Origin: an uncultured Roseburia sp.
Lineage (GTDB): Bacteria; Bacillota; Clostridia; Lachnospirales; Lachnospiraceae
Direction: 5' to 3'
Assembly (NCBI GenBank): GCA_905206195.1
Contig: CAJLGN010000052.1
Location: 1-7,696, forward strand
DNA: 7,696 bases
Notes under the pieces: model-generated
Database searches by the model: none
The model's input: the letters and a program-made list of their open reading frames with translations, nothing else
What the model was told of the DNA's origin: nothing
In this document: positions 1 through 6,245 of the stretch, one piece after another
Layout of the letters: every line of letters begins with the position of its first letter
Position numbering within the stretch: position 1 is the stretch's first letter
Made by a program: the position numbers and the translations under genes

Positions 1-1
1 G

Positions 2-142
2 ACGATCTACAAAGACCCCGACGTGATTGTCGAGACGGAGGAAACGGAGACGCCACACACAGAGACCACCGAGACAGAGACAACATCCACTGAGACAGAG
101 AGCAGCGATGAAAACGGAAGCCTTGAAGGATCCGGCAATTAA
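2..142 (+). CDS. C-terminal fragment of a protein with a Thr/Glu-rich tail
   Basis: An open frame enters from the left edge and ends at TAA (140-142), giving 46 residues. It begins TIYKDPDVIVE and continues as a low-complexity tail of repeated ET/TE units before ending in a Ser/Gly/Asn-rich stretch. Such acidic Thr-rich tails are common at the extracellular C-terminus of cell-wall-associated proteins in Clostridia, for example some class A penicillin-binding proteins; that parallel is inference, because no catalytic domain lies in the window. The competing plus-strand frame starting at 27 gives an Arg/His-rich product and runs on through the terminator, so it is not credible. A strong hairpin begins 20 bases after the stop, which supports a real gene end here. 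The identity of the parent protein is unknown. Confidence 0.6.
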   Translation, partial: TIYKDPDVIVETEETETPHTETTETETTSTETESSDENGSLEGSGN

Positions 143-162
143 AGCTCCCCACATTGTACACA

Positions 163-194
163 AAAAGGGAATGGAGAAAACTCCATTCCCTTTT
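163..194. terminator. Bidirectional rho-independent terminator between convergent genes
   Basis: A perfect 14-bp stem pairs 163-176 with 181-194 around a 4-base AAAA loop. The arms carry A-runs on the 5' side and T-runs on the 3' side on both strands, so the hairpin can end transcription from the plus-strand fragment (stop at 142) and from the minus-strand chemoreceptor (stop at 209). It fills most of the 66-base gap between the two convergent genes. Confidence 0.92.
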
Positions 195-208
195 CATTTA
201 CTTTATCA

Positions 209-1891
209 CTACCCGACAATCTCAAATTTACCGACCAGCCCCTTTAACGTCTCTGCCTGTGCAGTCAATTCCTGACTTGCAGCCGCAGCCTCCTCAGAAG
301 TCGCCGAATTGGTCTGTACGACATCGTTGATATTTGCAACACTTGTACTGATCTCTGAAATCGAAGTTGCCTGCTTCTCAGAAGCCTCCACAATCCTGTT
401 TACTTTCTCCGTAATGATCTTAGAATTCGTCGCAAGCTTCTCCAGCTGGATTGCCGTATCATTTGCAATGGTCATTCCCTCGTTGACTGCCTGCACAGAA
501 TCTTCGATCAGCGATGTGGACTCTGTCGCGGCCTGTGCGCTTTGCGCTGCCAACAGTGACACCTGATCTGCAACCACCGCAAATCCTTTTCCTGCTTCTC
601 CCGCTCTTGCGGCTTCAATCGAAGCGTTGAGCGCCAGCAGATTCGTCTGGGATGCGATCTCATTTATCGTAGCAATAATCTTGCGTATCTGATTGGATGC
701 TTCGCTGATCCGCTCCATAGATTCCACCATCTCCCGCATCTTATCATTGCTCGAATCAATCTCTGCGCCCACCTGCTGCACATCTGCACTAATTCTGGAC
801 GCCTCCCTTGCATTTTCACCGATTTCTCCAGAAACAGTTTCAATTGTAGCCGTGAGCTCCTCTGTAATTCCGGCCTGCTCTGTGGCACCTTCCGCTAAAT
901 CCACCGAGCTTGCCGCAATCTGTTCTGCAGCTCTTGTCACCTGATCTGCAACCGCCTGGATGTTTCGGATGGTGGATGCCATATTTTCCTCAAAATCTAC
1001 AAAGGAGCCTTCAATTCGCTCAAAATCCCCAACATACTCCACCCCTGCCTGCACTGCAAAATTACCTCTGGAAAACTCTTTGGTCGCGCGGGCGATATCT
1101 TCCACGTAAGAGTTGATGCTCTGGATGGATGTTCTCAAGGAATCTGCCAGAGAGCCAATCTCGTCTCCGTTGCTGTATGTGATATCTGTGTGCAGATTTC
1201 CTTTTGCCAGTTCTATCGCAGCTCCCTCAATTTCCTGAAGCGGATCTACGCAGGTTCGAATGATCACTTTTCCTACTTTGACTGCGACCAGAATCGCGAC
1301 CAGCAGCGTTCCCACTCCAACTCCGATAATAGCTCCCATCGCAGTCTTCGTCGAATCAATATAGCCTACTTTCAGCTCATCTGTCGTCCGGTCAATCTCC
1401 ATCCCGACATCCACAACCTTCTCGAGCGCTGTTGTGAAATCTGTCAGAACCAGCGTCTGCGCCGTCTTATAATCACCGGCTGCAAATATCTGCCCAATCT
1501 CCTTTCCGATCGACACCCATGCATTTATGCTCTCCACATACTTCTCGTACATTGTACTATCCACCGAACCGGAGTCCTTTAAGTCCGCAATGTATTTCTT
1601 TAAATTCGCTTCGGACTGCAACAATTTCTTCTCATATGCTGTGTAAGTGGAGGAATCCTCCCCCATCACCATGGTCATAATCTCTCTCTGCGCAATATTG
1701 ACCTCGATTCTGGCCCCCTTCACAGCGGTGTCGGCCGCCTGCGGTCCATAGAGATAAGTTTGCATCAGCCCCCGGATGGTTACAATTCCTGTGACTGCAA
1801 GAATCTCAAGCACTAGCATGAGCACTATCACAAGACCATACCCTATATTGAGCTTCTCCTTAATTTTTTTGCCCTCTAACTTTCCTAGCAT
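209..1891 (-). CDS. Methyl-accepting chemotaxis protein with four-helix-bundle-type sensor
   Basis: This is a transmembrane chemoreceptor of 560 residues, expected to sit in the polar array and control CheA through CheW. TM1 is about residues 16-37. A mostly helical periplasm-side domain (38-185) fits a 4HB_MCP-type ligand domain, and TM2 is about 186-210. A HAMP domain follows (211-262), then a second HAMP-like segment (268-304, containing SRGNF and EYVGDFERI), then the signalling coiled coil. The hairpin tip is at 411-444, with [19 protein letters not shown] and GFAVVAD; the Glu and Arg of EAAR that contact CheA/CheW are present. A likely methylation segment (TSEEAAAAS) lies at 531-539. There is no C-terminal CheR-binding pentapeptide. 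The start ATG (1889-1891) has an upstream AAGGAAGGGAG (1902-1912) at a longish spacing of 10. It has its own promoter at 1925-1953 and ends at the shared terminator at 163-194. The ligand is unknown. Confidence 0.96.
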   Translation of the reverse strand: MLGKLEGKKIKEKLNIGYGLVIVLMLVLEILAVTGIVTIRGLMQTYLYGPQAADTAVKGARIEVNIAQREIMTMVMGEDSSTYTAYEKKLLQSEANLKKYIADLKDSGSVDSTMYEKYVESINAWVSIGKEIGQIFAAGDYKTAQTLVLTDFTTALEKVVDVGMEIDRTTDELKVGYIDSTKTAMGAIIGVGVGTLLVAILVAVKVGKVIIRTCVDPLQEIEGAAIELAKGNLHTDITYSNGDEIGSLADSLRTSIQSINSYVEDIARATKEFSRGNFAVQAGVEYVGDFERIEGSFVDFEENMASTIRNIQAVADQVTRAAEQIAASSVDLAEGATEQAGITEELTATIETVSGEIGENAREASRISADVQQVGAEIDSSNDKMREMVESMERISEASNQIRKIIATINEIASQTNLLALNASIEAARAGEAGKGFAVVADQVSLLAAQSAQAATESTSLIEDSVQAVNEGMTIANDTAIQLEKLATNSKIITEKVNRIVEASEKQATSISEISTSVANINDVVQTNSATSEEAAAASQELTAQAETLKGLVGKFEIVG

Positions 1892-1924
1892 AAAAGTAGT
1901 TCTCCCTTCCTTGGTATATTCTTA

Positions 1925-1953
1925 AATATAGACGTTTCTTCGATCTATTTCAA
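1925..1953 (-). promoter_or_regulatory. Sigma-A-type promoter of the 560-residue chemoreceptor
   Basis: On the minus strand TTGAAA (1948-1953) and TATATT (1925-1930) are separated by exactly 17 bases, each box one or two changes from the housekeeping consensus, with AT-rich sequence upstream. Transcription would start near 1918, about 27 bases before the ATG, leaving room for the Shine-Dalgarno sequence. I see no flagellar-sigma (SigD-type) match here, although such receptors are often controlled that way. Confidence 0.7.
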
Positions 1954-2024
1954 CATAATTTTGTATTTCCAAGCGCTATTTTTACTCTTGTATCTCCATT
2001 TTCCGGCAAAATATTTAAAAATCT

Positions 2025-3191
2025 TTATTTAACATAAGCCTTATCAATCTTCATGACGACAAAATAATTCTTCCCCAGCCGTTCTTTCACCCTTTTCCCG
2101 ACCATCATACTCAGCTCCTCATCCTTGATGTAAAACTCAAACGGAACGGTGATGTCAAAAATCAAATTTGTGTGCGTTGGACCTGTAACCACGCGGAAAT
2201 CGTGAATGGAAATAATCTCGTCAATCCCTTTTACAACAGTGCCAACAGCCATCTTAAGCTCCCAGATATGCTCGTCCGAGGTCACGATGGGGTCCATATG
2301 TATCGTCGCATCGCAGCCCAGTTTTGCGCGAAGCTCATTCTCCGCATTGTCAATCACATCGTGAATCGCCGTGATGTCCCCGTCCGCCGCCACCTCCGCG
2401 TGGAGCGAGATAATCTGCCGTCCCGGGCCATAATCATGTACGATGAGGTCATGAATCCCGCAAATCTCTTCATGCGCCATGACAATCTGATGAACCTGTG
2501 CCACAAACGTCTCCTCCGGCGCCTCGCCCAGCAGGGGGTTTAAGGTTTCCTTCGCCGCGCGGATCCCAGCGTACAAAATAAAAATCCCGACCAGAGCGCC
2601 GCACCAGCCGTCAATCTGAAATTCGGTGTAATGACCCACAAGCGTCGCGGCGAGAACCACCGTCGTCGCGCACATATCGCTCAGACTATCCACCGCTGTT
2701 GCCCGCATTGCCGCAGAATCAATGCGCTTCCCAACACGGCTGTTATAATAGGACATATAGAACTTTACCAGAATGGAAGCCACTAAAATCATGAGCACTA
2801 GGGGTGAAAACTCCGTCTCCTCCGGGTGCAAAATCTTCACAACCGAATCCCGAATCAGCTCATACGCCATCAAAAGAATCGCCGCGGCGACCACAAGCCC
2901 TGACACATATTCGATCCTTCCATGCCCGAACGGATGCTCCGAATCCGGCTTCGCACCCGCCAGCTTAAATCCAATCAGCGTCACGAAGGATGAGCCCGCA
3001 TCAGACAAGTTATTGAATGCATCCGCCGTAATCGCGATGGAATTGCTGATCGTTCCCGCGAGAAACTTCCCCGCAAAGAGCATCATATTTAAAAAAATTC
3101 CCACAAAACCGCAGAGCACTCCGTAGGACTGCCGCACTTTTTCCTTGTCAGCTTTCCCGTTTATGAAAATCCTGGCCAAAAGAGTTACCAT
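2025..3191 (-). CDS. Cation diffusion facilitator (CDF) transporter, Mn2+-efflux-like
   Basis: This is a six-TM metal/proton antiporter of the CDF family, 388 residues, expected to export a divalent cation from the cytoplasm. TM segments lie roughly at 24-44, 49-77, 95-115, 128-148, 163-187 and 195-212. The intramembrane metal site is NNLSD in TM2 (Asn60, Asp64) and DSLSD in TM5 (Asp168, Asp172). This ND/DD pattern is reported for Mn2+ exporters such as pneumococcal MntE, whereas Zn2+ exporters usually carry His. The conserved loop HPFGHGRIEY is at 86-95. A cytoplasmic dimerisation domain (about 225-302) is followed by an apparent second copy (about 305-386), making the protein longer than the roughly 300 residues of a minimal CDF protein. 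It starts 12 bases after the signal peptidase stop and is probably cotranscribed and translationally coupled. I found no clear terminator between its stop and the next promoter at 1953. Mn2+ specificity is inferred. Confidence 0.93.
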   Translation of the reverse strand: MVTLLARIFINGKADKEKVRQSYGVLCGFVGIFLNMMLFAGKFLAGTISNSIAITADAFNNLSDAGSSFVTLIGFKLAGAKPDSEHPFGHGRIEYVSGLVVAAAILLMAYELIRDSVVKILHPEETEFSPLVLMILVASILVKFYMSYYNSRVGKRIDSAAMRATAVDSLSDMCATTVVLAATLVGHYTEFQIDGWCGALVGIFILYAGIRAAKETLNPLLGEAPEETFVAQVHQIVMAHEEICGIHDLIVHDYGPGRQIISLHAEVAADGDITAIHDVIDNAENELRAKLGCDATIHMDPIVTSDEHIWELKMAVGTVVKGIDEIISIHDFRVVTGPTHTNLIFDITVPFEFYIKDEELSMMVGKRVKERLGKNYFVVMKIDKAYVK

Positions 3192-3198
3192 GATTGTT

Positions 3199-3205
3199 CC
3201 TCCCT
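3199..3205 (-). promoter_or_regulatory. Shine-Dalgarno site overlapping the upstream stop codon
   Basis: The minus strand reads AGGGAGG 7 bases before the CDF start codon, a near-ideal site and spacing. Its first bases are shared with the TAG stop codon of the signal peptidase gene (3204-3206). Ribosomes finishing the peptidase therefore release on the CDF initiation site, which indicates translational coupling within one operon and supports the ATG at 3189-3191. Confidence 0.85.
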
Positions 3206-3779
3206 ACTCAAGTTTTCCGATATCCGCAAATGGCCAGTAGACCACCACTGCTTTTCCCAGTATTTTCTCTCGGTAAACATAGGTGCTCGTCCAGTACCTC
3301 GCATCCCAGGAATCGTTCCGATTGTCCCCCAGCATAAGATAGGCATCATCTGGAATCTCAAAATGATAGTTGCCAGTCGCAACGGTCCATTCCTCCTTGA
3401 GATACCCCTCCGCAAGCGGCTCATCTGCACCGTCTATATAAATATTCCCATCCATAATGTCCACCGTCTCACCCGGTAATCCGATGACGCGCTTGACGTA
3501 GAGATCCTCCTCCTGATCCGGATACCGGAAAATAACGATATCTCCGCGCTGCGGGTCCTTCTTCAAGTATGCCAGGCGGTTACCGATGAGCCGGTCTCCC
3601 GGCATGATAGCATTTTCCATGGATCCCGTGGGTACATCCGCGTTGATAATGACATAATTTTTAAGCAAAAAAGCTGCCAGAAGCGCCACCGCAAAAGGCA
3701 CGACCCAGCTTAATATCTCCCGAAAAATACTCTTCTTTCCCTCCTCTGTATGTCCCTCTACCATTTTATGATTTTGCAT
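3204..3779 (-). CDS. lepB: Type I signal peptidase (S26 family)
   Basis: This membrane serine protease removes signal peptides from exported proteins on the outer face of the membrane. From the ATG at 3777-3779 it has 191 residues, usual for the short Gram-positive type. It has a charged cytoplasmic N-terminus, one TM segment (about 22-42), then the catalytic domain. The nucleophile Ser53 lies in PTGSMENAIMPGD and the general base Lys96 in LYVKRVIGLPGE; GDIVIFRYP is at 80-88 and the GDNRNDSWDAR box at 151-161. Two small departures from consensus occur: SMEN replaces the common SMEP, and DAR replaces DSR. A longer form starting at 3803 (199 residues) is possible, but it has no ribosome-binding site, whereas the chosen start has GGAGGAG just upstream. 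It is the first gene of an operon with the CDF transporter. A genome may encode several such peptidases, so its share of the cell's secretion load is unknown. Confidence 0.95.
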   Translation of the reverse strand: MQNHKMVEGHTEEGKKSIFREILSWVVPFAVALLAAFLLKNYVIINADVPTGSMENAIMPGDRLIGNRLAYLKKDPQRGDIVIFRYPDQEEDLYVKRVIGLPGETVDIMDGNIYIDGADEPLAEGYLKEEWTVATGNYHFEIPDDAYLMLGDNRNDSWDARYWTSTYVYREKILGKAVVVYWPFADIGKLE

Positions 3780-3781
3780 AT

Positions 3782-3788
3782 CTCCTCC
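3782..3788 (-). promoter_or_regulatory. Ribosome-binding site that decides the signal peptidase start
   Basis: The minus strand reads GGAGGAG with its GGAGG core 4 bases from the ATG at 3777-3779. The spacing is slightly short but the core is strong. The in-frame ATG 24 bases upstream (3801-3803) is preceded only by AAAGATCAGAA, with no comparable site, so the shorter protein is preferred. Confidence 0.7.
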
Positions 3789-3827
3789 ACATCCCGATTC
3801 CATTTCTGATCTTTATCACTGGCTTCT

Positions 3828-3856
3828 ATTGTAACATAGATGCGTTGAAATGAAAA
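3828..3856 (-). promoter_or_regulatory. Probable promoter of the signal peptidase-CDF operon
   Basis: On the minus strand TTTTCA (3851-3856; 4 of 6 consensus bases) and TACAAT (3828-3833; 5 of 6) are 17 bases apart. Transcription would start near 3820, giving a leader of about 40 bases before the preferred ATG. The -35 box lies inside an inverted repeat (3845-3866), which could be an operator. Confidence 0.55.
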
Positions 3857-3866
3857 TGTATTTCAA
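3845..3866. repeat. Inverted repeat over the -35 region of the signal peptidase promoter
   Basis: TTGAAAT (3845-3851) and ATTTCAA (3860-3866) form perfect 7-base arms around an 8-base spacer. The 22-base symmetric site overlaps the -35 element of the promoter at 3828-3856, the geometry expected of a dimeric repressor operator. No regulator is recognised from the sequence, and AT-rich inverted repeats of this size also arise by chance. Confidence 0.45.
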
Positions 3867-3974
3867 AAAGGGCCGCCGCAAAATGCAGGTATCTTCTTTC
3901 ATTGCTGTACAATTCAAAAGAAACGCCCTCATGTAAACTTAACCTCGGCCTATTCTTATTGCAATCACACAGAA

Positions 3975-4003
3975 ATTATAGATTGATGCTACATTTTACA
4001 ACA
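3975..4003 (-). promoter_or_regulatory. Possible distal promoter upstream of the signal peptidase operon
   Basis: A perfect TATAAT occurs on the minus strand at 3975-3980. The -35 is poor: TGTTGT at 3998-4003 with a 17-base spacer, or TTGTAA at 3996-4001 with 15. If used, it would give a leader of roughly 190 bases before the signal peptidase, holding the foldable segment 3865-3930. The rest of 3867-4040 contains no credible gene. Confidence 0.35.
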
Positions 4004-4036
4004 GCCCGCTTTTTTGCGGCTCCTGTGGCACACAGG
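4003..4036 (-). terminator. Tandem hairpins after the 691-residue chemoreceptor, possible weak terminator
   Basis: Directly after the receptor stop codon the minus strand forms CCTGTG-TGC-CACAGG (4022-4036). A second hairpin with a 6-bp stem, one bulged G and an A6 loop follows (4003-4021). Neither is followed by a T-run, so this is not a standard intrinsic terminator; it may pause transcription, protect the 3' end or work with Rho. Confidence 0.35.
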
Positions 4037-4040
4037 GTTC

Positions 4041-6116
4041 CTACTCTGTCTTAAATACCGAAACCTCCGTCTTTAGCCCGCTCATATTGTCGCCCAGCCC
4101 CTCCGCAGTTCCATTCAGATTCTCGACATTCTGCTGAAGGTTCTCAGCCACGTTCTTCACAATCTGCGCACTCGCTGCGGTCTCCTCAATAATATGTGAG
4201 ATATTCCGCACAGCGTCAAGCGTGCCCTCACGCTCCCGGTCCGCATTTTCTGTCTCCACGACAATGTCTTTGAGTCCGCGGAACAACGCTTCCATCGCCT
4301 GGCTCATGTTCTGGAACACACCTGTGACCTCTTTTACCGCCTCGGTCTGCAGTGCAACCATAGAGCCGGCCTTCTTCGCACTCTCCACGCTGATAACCGT
4401 CTGCGTATTGATGTGCTCCACATTGTTGCGGATCTCCCCGGCCGCCTCGGCAGAGTTGTCCGCAAGATTGCGGATCTCCTCGGCAACGACCGCAAAGCCG
4501 CGCCCCGCTTCCCCTGCCCGCGCCGCCTCAATCGAAGCGTTTAGGGACAGTAAATTTGTCTGCTCAGAAATGTCCGTGATCATCGCGACGAACCGATCAA
4601 TAATCTCGGACTCTCGCTTTAATTCCTGAATACTCTCCTCCACCTTCGCCGTGATCTCGGTCGTCGCCCCGGCGCGCTCGCCAAGAAGCCCCACCAACTC
4701 AATCCCGCGGCCGATCATCTTCTCCGCATTGCCGACTAGAGCCTCCACCTCCCGCGCAATCCGGTTGACCTGCTGAATCTCTTCCGACAGCGTGTCCGTC
4801 TTTCTCACACACTCCTGCGCATGTATGGTCTGCTTCTCTATGCCATCATTGATCTCTGCGATGGCCTGAGCGATATCCTGGGAGTACTCCTGGATGATGC
4901 CGGAAGCCTCCGTGACCTCCCCGGCGGACACCTCAAGCTTGTCCGTCGCCTGGCTCACTTTCTGCACGAGCTTTTTGTTGTTTGCGATCATATCATTCGC
5001 AGCTGTCGCAAGTCCGCGGAACTCATCTCTGCCCTTGACAGATACCGTGGTTGCGAGATTTCCCTCCGCAACAACCTGAAGGCTTCCCGATATCCGCTTC
5101 ATATTTCTGCGAATTCCAGATGCAATCACCCCCCCGATAACGATGGCGATGACACTTGACAAAAGCACTCCGATCACCGTTATATTCTTGATGGACTCCG
5201 CCTGCCCCGTCACGATGTGCATCGGCACAAGCGCACACATGGACGCGCCCGTGCGCTCGCTTCTGCTGTGGAAAAACAGATAGCTCTCCCCCTCGTAGTT
5301 GACTTCGCTGACACCGCTATTCTCGGATGCATTCCGATAAAAATCCTGATCCGCGAAGATGGTCTTACCCTCCACGCGCGTATTGGGCTGCCTCGTCTCT
5401 GTGTTCTGCACTGCGAGTTCCCTGCCGCCGGACGTGACAAATCCAAGAAAACTCCCCTCCCCCAGGTGAAGCCCCTGCAGAAATTCAAAAACTGCGTCCG
5501 CCTTGATATCGATGATGACGACCGCCTTTTTCGACTGCGGTTCCAGCTGGCAGGTCATAATATATTCGGAAGGATCGATTTCCAGATACGCGTCGAGCGC
5601 ATCGTGGCGGTCGCCCCACTTTGCCAGCTCGCCACCCGCCCCCAACTCCGCCGTATATTCCTCGTAAATCCCAGGCTGCGCCTTGGTCTTCGTCGAGATC
5701 ATCTGGAGCTTATCACTCCTTGGCATAATATGAATGTTGCTGATAAACGGATTGCCGACCTGAGACGCAAGAATGCGCGTCTTCATCTCGTCAATCAACA
5801 TGTGCGCCTTCACCGGATCGCTGTTATACAGTCCTATAAAATACCGTTCCAGCTCCGGGTCCACCACATACTTAAGCCCCTCCGACTCAATGAAAGATTC
5901 ACTCACATCCATGTACTCTGTCGCCATCTGCATAGTCTGCAGGGCCGTCTCCCGGAAGGAGGTGCTCATGCCGTCCGCCGCCTTCTGGTACGAAACTGCC
6001 CCCAACAGCACCATAAACAGAACCGGCACCAAAAAACAGATGATGATCTTGTTGCGGATGCCAAATACAAATCCTTTTTTCGCCTTTCGTTCCCTGTTTC
6101 GCTTTCCGTCATACAT
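4041..6116 (-). CDS. Methyl-accepting chemotaxis protein with large extracellular Cache-like sensor
   Basis: This chemoreceptor has 691 residues. A basic cytoplasmic N-terminus (1-21) leads into TM1 (about 22-43), an extracellular sensor of about 265 residues (44-310), TM2 (about 311-334) and HAMP (335-387), then the signalling coiled coil. The size and layout of the sensor, including late elements ADQDFY (255-260) and ESYLFFHSR (277-285), fit a double-Cache-type small-molecule domain; this is a family-level inference. The tip region (514-548) reads [20 protein letters not shown] then [14 protein letters not shown], keeping the CheA/CheW contact residues of EAAR. A likely methylation stretch, EETAASA, is at 644-650. 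The arm after the tip is about 160 residues, versus about 133 in the receptor at 209-1891. There is no CheR-binding pentapeptide. The ATG at 6114-6116 has only AGAAGG (6129-6134) at a spacing of 12. It is transcribed from its own promoter at 6158-6186. The ligand is unknown. Confidence 0.96.
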   Translation of the reverse strand: MYDGKRNRERKAKKGFVFGIRNKIIICFLVPVLFMVLLGAVSYQKAADGMSTSFRETALQTMQMATEYMDVSESFIESEGLKYVVDPELERYFIGLYNSDPVKAHMLIDEMKTRILASQVGNPFISNIHIMPRSDKLQMISTKTKAQPGIYEEYTAELGAGGELAKWGDRHDALDAYLEIDPSEYIMTCQLEPQSKKAVVIIDIKADAVFEFLQGLHLGEGSFLGFVTSGGRELAVQNTETRQPNTRVEGKTIFADQDFYRNASENSGVSEVNYEGESYLFFHSRSERTGASMCALVPMHIVTGQAESIKNITVIGVLLSSVIAIVIGGVIASGIRRNMKRISGSLQVVAEGNLATTVSVKGRDEFRGLATAANDMIANNKKLVQKVSQATDKLEVSAGEVTEASGIIQEYSQDIAQAIAEINDGIEKQTIHAQECVRKTDTLSEEIQQVNRIAREVEALVGNAEKMIGRGIELVGLLGERAGATTEITAKVEESIQELKRESEIIDRFVAMITDISEQTNLLSLNASIEAARAGEAGRGFAVVAEEIRNLADNSAEAAGEIRNNVEHINTQTVISVESAKKAGSMVALQTEAVKEVTGVFQNMSQAMEALFRGLKDIVVETENADREREGTLDAVRNISHIIEETAASAQIVKNVAENLQQNVENLNGTAEGLGDNMSGLKTEVSVFKTE

Positions 6117-6157
6117 AGTTCTTATATACCTTCTCTCTATTGTGTTTTACTACATTC

Positions 6158-6186
6158 ATTATAACGAATCGCACTCCTTTTTTCCA
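6158..6186 (-). promoter_or_regulatory. Sigma-A-type promoter of the 691-residue chemoreceptor
   Basis: On the minus strand TGGAAA (6181-6186; 4 of 6 consensus bases) and a perfect TATAAT (6158-6163) are 17 bases apart. Transcription would start near 6151, about 35 bases before the ATG. The -35 box is part of one copy of a direct repeat, TGTGGAAA. Confidence 0.72.
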
Positions 6187-6198
6187 CATGTTTCCACA
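6181..6198 (-). repeat. Direct repeat TGTGGAAA over the -35 box
   Basis: Two identical copies of TGTGGAAA on the minus strand, at 6191-6198 and 6181-6188, start 10 bases apart, about one helical turn. The downstream copy contains the -35 hexamer of the chemoreceptor promoter. This placement would suit an activator or repressor that binds in tandem; no matching regulator is recognised. Confidence 0.45.
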
Positions 6199-6229
6199 AA
6201 AACTTTTCCGAGAAAATTTTCTGGAAAAG
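6198..6229 (-). terminator. Rho-independent terminator of the CNNM/CorB-type gene
   Basis: The minus strand reads CTTTTCC, then the self-complementary AGAAAATTTTCT, one unpaired C, then GGAAAAG (stem bases 6203-6229), followed by five T's (6198-6202). The stem is AT-rich but long and begins 17 bases after the stop codon. It separates the CNNM/CorB-type gene from the chemoreceptor promoter directly downstream. Confidence 0.75.
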
Positions 6230-6245
6230 CACTCCTGGCAAACTT

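Noticed and set aside
27..275. Plus-strand 82-codon frame at the left edge
   Set aside because: It gives an Arg-rich product, crosses the terminator and runs into the 3' end of the opposing receptor gene; the frame ending at 142 is the credible one.
1966..2024. Terminator after the CDF gene
   Set aside because: Only short AT-rich self-complementary stretches and a four-base TTTT/AAAA pairing around CCGG are visible; no stable stem with a T-run is formed.
3185..3430. Minus-strand 81-codon frame inside the signal peptidase gene
   Set aside because: It is a shifted frame within a gene that shows all the S26 catalytic boxes; the shifted product has no motif.
3816..3932. Minus-strand small frame of 38 codons upstream of the signal peptidase
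   Set aside because: Its only ribosome-binding candidate is GAGG at about 10 bases, it overlaps the promoter at 3828-3856, and it resembles no known small protein. It could be a leader peptide, but nothing positive supports it.
5217..6164. Long plus-strand open frame of 315 codons
   Set aside because: It lies wholly opposite the 691-residue chemoreceptor and its promoter region, and its product is Arg/His/Leu-rich with no domain. It is the mirror of the receptor's codon bias.
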